The notes under the pieces are model-generated. The model was not told the DNA's origin and did no database searches. It saw only the letters and a list, made by a program, of their open reading frames with translations. Positions 26,863 through 36,163 of a stretch of 64,000 nucleotides of DNA are shown here, piece after piece. Origin of the DNA: Niastella soli (GTDB lineage: Bacteria; Bacteroidota; Bacteroidia; Chitinophagales; Chitinophagaceae); contig NZ_JAGHKO010000005.1 in NCBI RefSeq assembly GCF_017742245.1, positions 651,747 through 715,746 on the forward strand, read 5' to 3'. Numbering within the stretch: position 1 is the first letter of the stretch; each line of letters starts with the position of its first letter. Both the position numbers and the translations under genes were made by a program.

Positions 26863-27672
26863 ATGCGAATTGCATTAACCTTAACACCATGTGCCAGCCA
26901 TGGTTTATTGCCTATCAATTATCAGTATCCGCTGTCTGCAGCGATATACAGGATCATTCAGCGGGCCGATGAAAAGTATTCAGCCTTCCTTCATAAGGAA
27001 GGATATAAACTCAATTGGAAGAGTTTTAAGCTGTTCAGTTTTTCTGATCTACGTATGCCATTTCGCATTCAGGGAGACCGGCTTTACATCCATAGCTCAC
27101 CGGCTTCGCTTATTGTCTGTTTTCATATAGAAGAAGCAGCGGCTAATTTCATAAAAGGGTTATTTATCAACCAGCAGCTAAATATTTCTGATAAAATAAG
27201 TCGCGCACAATTTTCTATTAACAATGTTCAATTGTTACCAGATCTCTTCAATTCGGTTCATCACACTGAACCGGAGGTAGTATTACAGCCCATATCTCCG
27301 TTAGTGGTAGGAAGGAAAAATAGTAAGGGGAATTATGATTTTCTGAACCCGGGAGATCCGGATTTTAATGAGTGGTTTATTCACAACTGGATAGAGAAGT
27401 ATAAGGCAATTAATTGTAATGATTCCATAGACGTGGAAACAATAAGGAGCTGTATCGCCGTACGACTATTAACCTCAGGACAGGAAATTAAAAGCAGGCT
27501 GATCACCATAAAAGCATTTACTCCACAGCAGACTCAGATACGAGGGTTTACCAAATTCCGTATAAAAGTGAAAGCTCCGAAACCGTTGTTACAGCTGGCT
27601 ATGAATTCTGGTTTCGGGTTATATAATGCACAGGGGATGGGCTGTATGGAGGTGAGTGAAATGATTGGTTAA
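26863..27672 (+). CDS. cas6: CRISPR-associated endoribonuclease Cas6
   Basis: A 269-residue RAMP protein that cuts the precursor crRNA at each repeat. It shows the family's N-terminal ferredoxin fold (MRIALTLTP...) and the C-terminal glycine-rich loop NSGFGLYNAQGMGCMEV. Length is usual for Cas6 of type I-B. First gene of the operon; the cas8b gene follows 21 bp later. The eroded array and hairpins lie upstream. Confidence 0.92.
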   Translation: MRIALTLTPCASHGLLPINYQYPLSAAIYRIIQRADEKYSAFLHKEGYKLNWKSFKLFSFSDLRMPFRIQGDRLYIHSSPASLIVCFHIEEAAANFIKGLFINQQLNISDKISRAQFSINNVQLLPDLFNSVHHTEPEVVLQPISPLVVGRKNSKGNYDFLNPGDPDFNEWFIHNWIEKYKAINCNDSIDVETIRSCIAVRLLTSGQEIKSRLITIKAFTPQQTQIRGFTKFRIKVKAPKPLLQLAMNSGFGLYNAQGMGCMEVSEMIG

Positions 27673-27693
27673 CACTAAATTATTATTAGAAGA

Positions 27694-29601
27694 ATGACAA
27701 AAGAACTTACCAATTTCATCAAGTCTTTAGATCCGGATATGAAGATGCTGGGAATGAGACCTAAAGAAGGCCTTCATATCCTGCTTCGTATACAGGAAGA
27801 AGAGGGGCGGGTATCTATCGACGAACATTCCATTGTACAGACTGCTTTTACCCGAAAGAAAGATCAAACACCGGAGGAGGTGCAATTTTTAAAGCGATGC
27901 GCTAACCTTATCCAGTTAACTTGGTGTGTGAATACCAATAAGTGCTTTGATTTGCCTATTAAAGCTATCCATTCCTGTTCGCCTTACTGTTTGGCAGTGA
28001 AAAAGGAAAACCTGACTGGTGGCGAGAAGTATAAGGAAAATAGTAAATCGAAAGTGTATGAGCGCATTAGCAGCTATTATGCTAAAGCCAGTGAACTGTT
28101 AGAAACGGATGAAGAAAAGCAAATGGTCAGGGTATTTGAGCAGGCACTTAATTCAGAAGAAAAATTTAATGCCTGGCTTACAATGTATCCGGAGTATGAG
28201 CAGTTGAAAGATAATGAATACGTCATCTTTTATCTTGATGTACCATTGAGCCGGTACGAGACAACGAATGCGCGTTATCTTGCCGACAAGCTTTTCAACA
28301 CAAACGAATACAACAAAAGGGTAGCGGGAGAGATATTTGGTACATCTGACTTCTTCAATGGTTATCCCACCAAGAAGCCATTTCTATCACATCAATCTGC
28401 AAGTTTCGATATTGCCGCCCGTATTTCCGCAGAGCAAGCCAAACACCTTTTCGAGTTTCAGGATATCATGAACCGGAATATCCTTCCCAAACCCTTGCCT
28501 ATTTTCATTCATCAGGAAGAGATCACGCAAAAGGCAGGTCGCAGCCTGGAGGATTCTGCTATGGCTATTTTTAAAAGAGAGGCAGAGAAGGAGGAGCGGG
28601 ACAGCCGGATAGGCTATCGCGAGATCATAGAAGAACTATATGAAAAGCACGGTGACGAATTAGGCAACTACTATTTACTTTTTTACGATCGCGGCGAAAT
28701 CAAGGACTTTGACTTTGTTCCCAAATTCGACTATCTATTATGCGATGAAAAGGGAGGGAGGTGGGCAATCGAAGACCTATTTAATGGAGGTAACGATCAA
28801 TCCATCAAAAATGTATTCCATTTTCAGCAGGCAGTTCTGCTACTGATATTCAATAATGGGCTGGTTGTTAAAACCAGGGCCGGTGGCTTCCAATACAAAT
28901 ACTTCGATGAGATCGACAGTAAGTACACAAAATCAGCCGCCACTTACCTGCATATTTTGCAATATCGTAAAGCATTTTATGATTTCATTTACAAATCAAA
29001 ACGACAGTCTGTTACTGCAGCGATGTTCGATAATATTTTACGAACATCGGTATTAGAAGATATCAGGCTGGATGAAATAAAAAGCAGCTATCATACTGAA
29101 GACCGTAATATTCGAAAGAAACTCAATATTTGGTTTAGTTTAAAGGAAAAATTTAATCAATCATCACATAAAAAAGAAGAAACGATGGCTAATAAGCTAA
29201 AAGAGCATCGTGAGTTTATTAAGAAACTCGTAGCGCGCGAGGCGGATATTGAAACCGATGAGCAATACGCATTCGCTGCCGGACAGGTGATTTTCTATCT
29301 AATGTCAAAAAGTAAAACTGCAGACCGTAGCTATAAGCGACTGGAGCCGTTTCTGCAGCAAGTACAGGCAAAGCAATTGAATATGGCCATTTCGAGAATG
29401 TTCAATGCCTATAAGCACGAGCGGTTTTCCGGCAATTTTGAAAATCCATTTGCGCAGGTGGTGGCTTACGATACATCGGGAAATATCCGTGATCTTATTC
29501 CGACCTTGCTTTCCGGTATCTTTTCAAAAAATTCACTCTTTAGCGATAAAGAATATGAAGATGTAATTACTGTCGATTCAGAAGTAGAAACCAATAACTA
29601 A
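27694..29601 (+). CDS. cas8b: Type I-B Cascade large subunit Cas8b/Csh1
   Basis: A 635-residue protein between cas6 and cas7. In this position and size it matches the Csh1/TM1802-type Cas8b, the large subunit of Cascade that recognises the PAM and stabilises the target R-loop. A CSPYC cysteine pair occurs near residue 93. Large subunits diverge strongly, so the call rests on order, length and general composition. The stop is 14 bp before cas7. Confidence 0.85.
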   Translation: MTKELTNFIKSLDPDMKMLGMRPKEGLHILLRIQEEEGRVSIDEHSIVQTAFTRKKDQTPEEVQFLKRCANLIQLTWCVNTNKCFDLPIKAIHSCSPYCLAVKKENLTGGEKYKENSKSKVYERISSYYAKASELLETDEEKQMVRVFEQALNSEEKFNAWLTMYPEYEQLKDNEYVIFYLDVPLSRYETTNARYLADKLFNTNEYNKRVAGEIFGTSDFFNGYPTKKPFLSHQSASFDIAARISAEQAKHLFEFQDIMNRNILPKPLPIFIHQEEITQKAGRSLEDSAMAIFKREAEKEERDSRIGYREIIEELYEKHGDELGNYYLLFYDRGEIKDFDFVPKFDYLLCDEKGGRWAIEDLFNGGNDQSIKNVFHFQQAVLLLIFNNGLVVKTRAGGFQYKYFDEIDSKYTKSAATYLHILQYRKAFYDFIYKSKRQSVTAAMFDNILRTSVLEDIRLDEIKSSYHTEDRNIRKKLNIWFSLKEKFNQSSHKKEETMANKLKEHREFIKKLVAREADIETDEQYAFAAGQVIFYLMSKSKTADRSYKRLEPFLQQVQAKQLNMAISRMFNAYKHERFSGNFENPFAQVVAYDTSGNIRDLIPTLLSGIFSKNSLFSDKEYEDVITVDSEVETNN

Positions 29602-29615
29602 ACTTAACCCCAAAA

Positions 29616-30563
29616 ATGTTACAAATGAGCACTCCATTCAATAACCGGGTATTTGGTTGCGCTATAATCAAAGCCATTAATTCCAATTACAATGCCGACT
29701 TTAGTCATCAGCCGAGAACCCTGCCAGATGGTACCGTGTATGCAACTGATAAGGTGTTGAAATATTCTGTTCGCAACTATATCTCTAAAAACTATCCCGG
29801 AGAAAAGCTTTTCTATTTCAAGAGTTATAGTGAGGAAATGCAACCGCGCAATCTGAAGGAAACATACGTTAAGAACTTTGGTGACTTCCCAAAGGCGGAT
29901 AAGAAAGATAGTTCAAAAGCCCGCAAAGCGGTATTGAGTAATTTGCTGCAATGCGTAGATGTTCGTCTGTTCGGAGGTACCTTTGCTGAAGAAGGCGCTA
30001 ATCTTTCTATTCACGGTACTACACAGTTTACTCATGGCGTAAACCGCTTTCCTGAAGGAGTGATCTATTCAGAGCAGATCTCTGCTCCCTTTCGAAACTC
30101 CAACAAAGATAGTGCTGATTTAATGCAAACCACATTGGGCAACCAATTCAAATTAAAAGAAGGTCATTATGTACATCATTTGTCGATAAATCCACGTAAC
30201 CTGGAAGATATGAACAAGGCCGTGGACAGCACTGGCGTAACTGCGGACGATATTGAAAAACTAAAGGAGGCGTTAAGAAATGGTGTTACATTCTACGATT
30301 CTTCGGCCAAGGCCGGAGTGGAAAATGAGCTGTTGTTTTGGGTGCAGTTGAAAGAAGAATCGAAAATGGTAATGCCCTCTTTTGTAGAACTGGTAACGGT
30401 CGGTCTGGACGAAGGGCGGAGCATTGATTTTGCAAAGGTTACGGCCCTGTTGCAAAAAGAGGCTGTAAAAGCACAGGTGGAGAAGATCGAAGTGTATTAT
30501 AATACTGCTATCACAACCGTTGTCAATCTCCCTGCCAATGTACAGGTACATGAACTAAATTAA
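29616..30563 (+). CDS. cas7: Type I-B Cascade backbone protein Cas7/Csh2
   Basis: A 315-residue RAMP protein forming the helical backbone along the crRNA. Typical Csh2 segments are visible: RVFGCAIIKAINSNYNADF, VDVRLFGGTFAEEG, GTTQFTHGVNRFPEG and HHLSINPRNL. An internal ATG at 29625 (MSTPFNNRV) is an alternative start. It is followed by cas5 after 6 bp. Confidence 0.92.
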   Translation: MLQMSTPFNNRVFGCAIIKAINSNYNADFSHQPRTLPDGTVYATDKVLKYSVRNYISKNYPGEKLFYFKSYSEEMQPRNLKETYVKNFGDFPKADKKDSSKARKAVLSNLLQCVDVRLFGGTFAEEGANLSIHGTTQFTHGVNRFPEGVIYSEQISAPFRNSNKDSADLMQTTLGNQFKLKEGHYVHHLSINPRNLEDMNKAVDSTGVTADDIEKLKEALRNGVTFYDSSAKAGVENELLFWVQLKEESKMVMPSFVELVTVGLDEGRSIDFAKVTALLQKEAVKAQVEKIEVYYNTAITTVVNLPANVQVHELN

Positions 30564-30569
30564 GGGGCT

Positions 30570-31346
30570 ATGGTAAATGAAAAATTGATTTCGTTTGACC
30601 TGTATGCGGATTTTGCTTTTTTCAAAAAGCCTGATTTTAACGATGGACTGCAGCTTTCGTATAATATGCTTCACAAGCCTGCATTGCTGGGTATTTTGGG
30701 AGCCATTACCGGACTGGAAGGCTATAAGCTAAAGGGTGAATTACCGCAGTATTATCAACTACTTAAAGACATGCCAGTAGGCATTGAACCTTTGCGGCAC
30801 GAGTGCGGCAACTTCCAAAAAACATCGGTAAAGTATACCAATGGAGTTGGTTATGCCAATGCAGATGGCAACCTGCTGGTAGAGGAAACAATGTTAATAA
30901 AGCCAGCCTACCGTTGCTATCTGCAATTAGATTTAACGAACAAAACGCAGGCAAAGATTCATGAGTATATCTGCACGGAACAATGTGAGTATATCCCGTA
31001 TTTAGGAAAAAATGAATTCCAGGCCTGGGTAACCCATATGCAGGAGTGGAATACCCTGCCACTGAAACCATCTGCTTCATTCAGGATAGATAGCCTTTTT
31101 GTAAAAGAAGGTTCAGTACGCAACCAACGGGCGGAAACAGAGATAGCATTTGCCTTCGATAATCTGGAATCTATTGGAACTTTCAGTTATTTCGAAAGAC
31201 TACCTACCGGGTTTAATGAAGAACTAATGCAGTACCAGCTAAGTGATTTTGCATTCACAGACTGGAAATTAAAGCCTGAATCTAAGATCTCTTCGCTTTA
31301 TCAACTGACATCCTTACGGGAAGAAAAAATAATCCAACTCTTCTGA
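30570..31346 (+). CDS. cas5: Type I-B Cas5
   Basis: A 258-residue RAMP protein that caps the 5' handle of the crRNA. The N-terminal LISFDLYADFAFFKKPDFN and LSYNMLHKPALLGILGAITGLEGY match the Cas5h group. The stop codon overlaps the cas3 start by one base (TGATG), implying coupled translation. Confidence 0.9.
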   Translation: MVNEKLISFDLYADFAFFKKPDFNDGLQLSYNMLHKPALLGILGAITGLEGYKLKGELPQYYQLLKDMPVGIEPLRHECGNFQKTSVKYTNGVGYANADGNLLVEETMLIKPAYRCYLQLDLTNKTQAKIHEYICTEQCEYIPYLGKNEFQAWVTHMQEWNTLPLKPSASFRIDSLFVKEGSVRNQRAETEIAFAFDNLESIGTFSYFERLPTGFNEELMQYQLSDFAFTDWKLKPESKISSLYQLTSLREEKIIQLF

Positions 31347-34114
31347 TGTTGCCATCTTTTGCAGACATATTGACCAATATGCCTGATATCGCAAGCAGTC
31401 TTGACGGACATGACCGGTATTGGGCGCATATTCATCCTTCAAAGAAAGAAGAGCTGCTGGCAGCGCATACAGTACTAGTCAATAGGTATGCAGAAAAATT
31501 AGTAAGAGCGCATCATTTGGATGCCGTCATCGATTCACTGATAACAGCGCATGTAGCCGGCTGGGAAGATGCAGCACAATGTGCAGTAATTATTAAACAA
31601 TGCTTTGTAGGCGCAATCGTTTTTCATGATTTTGGGAAAATCAATGAAAACTTTCAACTCCTGCGAATGCAGAATTTCAATGGCTTTACTGAAAATAAGA
31701 ACATCTTATTAAAGCCCTCTTATGGGCATTCTAAGCTGGGTGCCTTTCTCTATTCTTGTTATTACATTGATTCCATCTTTAAACTATCTGTTTCAGATAG
31801 TTCAAAGTATCTCCTTGCAGCACACTGTTTTTTGCTCTCCTACAGCATTAATCAGCATCACAGTCCGGCACTTTTTTCAATAACTGAAAGTAATGGCTAT
31901 CTGTCGGATTTTAAGGGTATGTTTGAATCTCTTCGATGTTATATTCAGCAGTACAACTGGTCCCTCGATGAGAAAAACGTCATCAAAGTCCTTGATGACA
32001 TGGAGAAGGTTTGGCTAGGCAATAGGTGGAGCAGGGCGTACAAACCTTTTCCTTTTTACACACTCATCAAACTAAATTTTTCACTGCTCACCGCGGCTGA
32101 TTATTTAGCAACGCATCATTATACAGCTAGTAATGAAAATGGGAATGAAGGTGAAACATTTGATTTTGGTGTGTTCGATAAAAGGGAAAGGGTGGAGCAA
32201 ATTGCGGCACACCTACATTCATTCAAACATAACCAGGCTGCCTTTAGTAAGGCTAATAGCTATTGTTTTGAACACCCTGCTATCCGTTCAAGGGATAACC
32301 TGAACAAGCTACGCGAAGAGATGGCAGTTGAGGTTATTCAGACGATAAGAGCGCATGCAGGAAAACGGCTGTTTTACCTGGAGGCTCCTACAGGCGGTGG
32401 AAAGACAAACCTTTCAGCCATTATAGCGACAGAACTGCTGCTTGCCAATCCGGAACTTAACAAGATCTTTTATGTTTTTCCTTTTACTACACTCATTACT
32501 CAAACTTTCGGATCATTAAAAGAAAGTACCGGACTAAAGGATAATGAGATCGCTGAATGGCATAGTAAGGCTGGGTTAGCATCAAAAACCGATATAAAAG
32601 AGGAGGCGAGAAAGGATGGACTATATGCTGACAGTAAAAAAGATTATATCGACCATCTCTTTGGGCTTTATCCTGTTACGCTACTTTCACATGTAAAGTT
32701 CTTTGATATCCTGAAGACCAACAGCAAGGAAGTCAATTACCTTTTGCACAGGATGGCAAATAGTGTAGTGATTATTGATGAGTTGCAGTCCTACAATCCG
32801 AATGTATGGGATAAGATGCTTTTTTTCATTAGCGAGTATGCAAAGCACTTCAATATCCGGTTTGTGTTGATGTCAGCTACTTTGCCCAAGATCAGTGGTT
32901 TAAAAAAGGGAATGAATAATGTTCCAGACTTTGTGGATCTTTTACCGAATGCGAGAAAATACATTACTAATCCCAATTTTTCGCAACGTGTTACATTTAA
33001 TTTTGAGTTGTTTGATTTGGGTAAAATAGAGATTGACCGATTGGCAGATTTCGTACTTGAAAAGTCGATTGCTTATGCGGCAAAACACAACGGTGTAAAG
33101 ACCATTGTAGAATTTATTTACAAGAAATCGGCTGCTAAGTTTTTTCAACAAATACAAAATACTGGTATCTTTCATCAAATATTCCTGCTTTCGGGTACTG
33201 TGCTGGAATCAAGGCGCAAGGAAATAATCAACTATATCAAACGGGGCAATAGTAAAGAGAACATCTTGCTGATAACCACACAGGTAGTAGAGGCCGGTGT
33301 GGATATCGATATGGATTTAGGATTTAAGAACGTCTCGTTGATAGATTCGGACGAACAGCTTGCAGGTCGTGTTAACCGTAATGCCAGCAAGACTGCTTGC
33401 GAAGTATACCTTTTCAAAATGGATGACGCCCATATACTTTATGGAAAAGATTATCGATATAAAAAGACCCGTGAGGAGATAGATAGCGAAATCTATCAGG
33501 CCATTCTAACAGGAAAAGATTTTTCGCAACTCTATGAAAAGGTAATTGGATTTATTGATGAATCCAATAAACCGTTATTCAAAGGCTCTATTATGGATTA
33601 CACTGATGGCCTGTTTCATTTTAATTACCCGGAAGTTGATCGTGGATTTCGCATTATAGAGCAGGAAAGTGCTTGTGTATTTGTACCGCTTGATTTGCAT
33701 TTAACAATTGATGGGGCAAAGCAGAGTGAACGGGATACCATTTTCAGCCAATCGGAGTTGGATTTTCTTTCTCAATTTGACATTTATCCTAACCTGGAGA
33801 ACCAGATTTCCGGAGTAGCAGTTTGGAGTCTCTATGAACGACTAATCGAACGACATATGGAACATAAAAAACAGGTTCGGGGCTTTGATATTCAGCAAAA
33901 GATAGACTTTAAGCGATTGCATTCAATCATGTCAAAATTCACTTTTTCCCTAATGCAGTTTGCAAATGACTATAAGGAGCTACAATTATTTGGTGAAGAG
34001 AAATATGGCTATCTCTATCTGCATGGCTGGAACGAAAAGAGGATAGAAGGTAAGCCATATAGTTATGAAAACGGCTTGAATAACGAAGTATTCATGACCT
34101 CAAATTTCATTTAA
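31346..34114 (+). CDS. cas3: CRISPR nuclease-helicase Cas3 (HD + DExH)
   Basis: A 922-residue effector recruited by Cascade to unwind and degrade target DNA. The N-terminal HD nuclease domain carries FHDFGK near residue 94. The helicase carries Walker A APTGGGKTN near 349, the DELQ box IIDELQSY near 476, SATLPK near 510 and motif VI-like TQVVEAGVDID with LAGRVNRNA near 645-680. Length and domain order are normal, so it looks active. cas4 follows after 2 bp. Confidence 0.93.
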   Translation: MLPSFADILTNMPDIASSLDGHDRYWAHIHPSKKEELLAAHTVLVNRYAEKLVRAHHLDAVIDSLITAHVAGWEDAAQCAVIIKQCFVGAIVFHDFGKINENFQLLRMQNFNGFTENKNILLKPSYGHSKLGAFLYSCYYIDSIFKLSVSDSSKYLLAAHCFLLSYSINQHHSPALFSITESNGYLSDFKGMFESLRCYIQQYNWSLDEKNVIKVLDDMEKVWLGNRWSRAYKPFPFYTLIKLNFSLLTAADYLATHHYTASNENGNEGETFDFGVFDKRERVEQIAAHLHSFKHNQAAFSKANSYCFEHPAIRSRDNLNKLREEMAVEVIQTIRAHAGKRLFYLEAPTGGGKTNLSAIIATELLLANPELNKIFYVFPFTTLITQTFGSLKESTGLKDNEIAEWHSKAGLASKTDIKEEARKDGLYADSKKDYIDHLFGLYPVTLLSHVKFFDILKTNSKEVNYLLHRMANSVVIIDELQSYNPNVWDKMLFFISEYAKHFNIRFVLMSATLPKISGLKKGMNNVPDFVDLLPNARKYITNPNFSQRVTFNFELFDLGKIEIDRLADFVLEKSIAYAAKHNGVKTIVEFIYKKSAAKFFQQIQNTGIFHQIFLLSGTVLESRRKEIINYIKRGNSKENILLITTQVVEAGVDIDMDLGFKNVSLIDSDEQLAGRVNRNASKTACEVYLFKMDDAHILYGKDYRYKKTREEIDSEIYQAILTGKDFSQLYEKVIGFIDESNKPLFKGSIMDYTDGLFHFNYPEVDRGFRIIEQESACVFVPLDLHLTIDGAKQSERDTIFSQSELDFLSQFDIYPNLENQISGVAVWSLYERLIERHMEHKKQVRGFDIQQKIDFKRLHSIMSKFTFSLMQFANDYKELQLFGEEKYGYLYLHGWNEKRIEGKPYSYENGLNNEVFMTSNFI

Positions 34115-34116
34115 CC

Positions 34117-34623
34117 ATGAACATCAATGCTACCCTCATTAACCTTTATCACATCTGCAAACGGGAAATGTGGCTTCATGCCAACGGCATTCGCATGGAA
34201 CAAACTTCCGACACCGTAGCCGAAGGCAAACTCATTGGGGAAACAACTTATCCCCAACGGGCGAAAAAATATACCGAATTAAAAATAGGCGGCAGTAAAA
34301 TAGACTTTTATGATGCAAAAAACAAGGTGATACATGAGGTAAAAAAATCCGACAGTATGGAAGAAGCGCATGAATGGCAGGTAAAATACTATATCTGGTT
34401 GCTGGAGCAAAACGGGATTGAAGGAGTAAAAGGCGTCCTCGAATATCCGAAGCTGCGGCAAACCAAAAATATTGAATTTACAGATGAAGACCAGAACTAT
34501 CTGAGGCAAATTGTGCAGCAAATTGAAGCCATCATTGGTGGTGAAAGCTGTCCCCCGGTAATCAAAGCCAGATTATGCAAGCAATGTTCGTACTACGACT
34601 TTTGTTATATCACAGAAACCTGA
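34117..34623 (+). CDS. cas4: CRISPR adaptation nuclease Cas4
   Basis: A 168-residue RecB-type protein. It has Cys14 (YHICKREMWL), the nuclease motif DFYDAKNKVIHEVKK and the C-terminal CKQCSYYDFC cluster, which together bind an iron-sulfur cluster. Cas4 trims and orients prespacers by PAM before integration by Cas1-Cas2. It sits 2 bp after cas3 and 63 bp before cas1. Confidence 0.92.
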   Translation: MNINATLINLYHICKREMWLHANGIRMEQTSDTVAEGKLIGETTYPQRAKKYTELKIGGSKIDFYDAKNKVIHEVKKSDSMEEAHEWQVKYYIWLLEQNGIEGVKGVLEYPKLRQTKNIEFTDEDQNYLRQIVQQIEAIIGGESCPPVIKARLCKQCSYYDFCYITET

Positions 34624-34686
34624 ATTGGCCAATACGAATCCGGGCATCATCGAATTTATAGGCCTTTAATAAATTTCATTATCACA

Positions 34687-35691
34687 GTGAAAAAGTCTTA
34701 CTACCTTTTCAACCCTGGCCGAATGAGTCGAAAAGATAATACCCTCAAATTCACTCCTGTGGATGAAGATGGTAATGCAGGCACTCCCAAATATATACCC
34801 GTTGAAACGGTGGATAATCTTTATGTGTTTGGCAGTTTGGATGCCAACAGTGCTTTATATAATTTTTTAGGTAAAGAACATGTAAGCGTACATTTTTTTG
34901 ACTATTATGAACATTACACCGGTTCCTTTACGCCTAAAGATTATTTGCTGGCAGGAAAAATGCTGGTCGCCCAGGCAGACGCTTATATGAAACCTAAAAA
35001 AAGACTGGCAATTGCTCAAAAATTGACCGATGGTGCAGCCTTCAATATGATTAAAAATCTGAAATATTACAATAACCGGGAAAAGGATACTTCGACTCAA
35101 ATTGCTTCTATAGAAACGCTAATGCAATCTATTTCCTGCGCTACCGATATCGAATCCCTTATGGGAATAGAAGGTAATATCCGTATGAGTTATTATGACG
35201 CATTTGCTGCAATTATTAATAATTTTGAAATGGGACAGCGCACTAAACGGCCGCCATCGAATGAAGTAAATGCCATGATATCATTCGTAAACAGTATGTG
35301 TTATACTCTATGTCTCGACATGATTTATCATACCCAGTTAAATCCTACTATCAGCTTTTTGCATCAACCGGGAGAACGCCGGTATTCACTGGCGTTGGAT
35401 CTGGCTGAAATATTTAAACCGATACTTGCAGACCGGCTGATATTTTCTTTGTTAAATAAAAAGCAGGTGCGGGAATGTGATTTCGACACAAGGCTTAATA
35501 AGTGCCTGTTGAAAGACAGTGGCCGCAAAACTGTGGTAAAGGCATGGGATGAAAAGTTGAATGAAACCATTAAACACAGGTCGCTTGGCCGGAACGTAAG
35601 TTATAAGCACCTGGTAAAGCTGGAATGTTATAAGCTGGCTAAGCATATTTTGGGTATGGAGGAGTATAAGCCATTTAAAGCCTGGTGGTAA
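34687..35691 (+). CDS. cas1: CRISPR integrase Cas1
   Basis: A 334-residue protein starting at a GTG (KKSYYLFNPGRMSRK). Catalytic residues are visible as Glu in MGIEGNIRMSYYDAF, His in FLHQPGERRYSL and the acidic site in LALDLAEIFKP. With Cas2 it inserts new spacers at the leader end. It is adjacent to cas2 (1-bp gap). Confidence 0.93.
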   Translation: MKKSYYLFNPGRMSRKDNTLKFTPVDEDGNAGTPKYIPVETVDNLYVFGSLDANSALYNFLGKEHVSVHFFDYYEHYTGSFTPKDYLLAGKMLVAQADAYMKPKKRLAIAQKLTDGAAFNMIKNLKYYNNREKDTSTQIASIETLMQSISCATDIESLMGIEGNIRMSYYDAFAAIINNFEMGQRTKRPPSNEVNAMISFVNSMCYTLCLDMIYHTQLNPTISFLHQPGERRYSLALDLAEIFKPILADRLIFSLLNKKQVRECDFDTRLNKCLLKDSGRKTVVKAWDEKLNETIKHRSLGRNVSYKHLVKLECYKLAKHILGMEEYKPFKAWW

Positions 35692-35692
35692 T

Positions 35693-35956
35693 ATGTACAT
35701 AATTCTAGTGTATGATATCGGAGAAAAGCGGGTAGCTAAAATGCTCAAACTATGCCGCCGCTACCTGAACTGGATACAGAACAGCGTATTTGAAGGAGAA
35801 ATTACCAGTGTTAAACTGAAGGAACTCATTCATGAAGCGAAGTGCATAATGGAAGAGGAAAAGGACAGCCTGATCATCTTCAAAAGCCGCGAGGAGAAAT
35901 GGCTGGAAAAGCAGATAGTTGGACAAGAAAAAAATGATCTGGATAATATACTTTAG
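35693..35956 (+). CDS. cas2: CRISPR adaptation protein Cas2
   Basis: An 87-residue ferredoxin-fold protein (MYIILVYDIGEKRVAKMLK, RYLNWIQNSVFEGEI) with the conserved Asp in VYDI. It bridges two Cas1 dimers. Last gene of the operon, 207 bp before the first CRISPR repeat. Confidence 0.93.
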   Translation: MYIILVYDIGEKRVAKMLKLCRRYLNWIQNSVFEGEITSVKLKELIHEAKCIMEEEKDSLIIFKSREEKWLEKQIVGQEKNDLDNIL

Positions 35957-36163
35957 TCGTCGTTGTCATGTTATTGCGGAAGGGAAATATAGTTTTTATA
36001 CCCTTGTTTTTGGGAATTGCCACACCGAAAGAAACTAGACGTGGTTGTCGATGCCCGCTAAGAATCATAGAAATGGGGAACGACAATTTTTTAAGTTCCA
36101 ATAAAGATGATTATTTAACTAAAAAGGCTGAAAAACAATGTTTTATACGGCTGCAATAAACGG
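35957..36163 (+). promoter_or_regulatory. CRISPR leader
   Basis: The 207 bp between cas2 and the first repeat. It is expected to carry the array promoter and integration signals. That this is the leader end is supported by perfect repeats here and degenerate ones at the far end. A 35968-36159 frame is not considered coding. Confidence 0.7.

Noticed and set aside
35968..36159. 63-codon frame between cas2 and the first repeat
   Set aside because: It occupies the CRISPR leader and has no support from composition.
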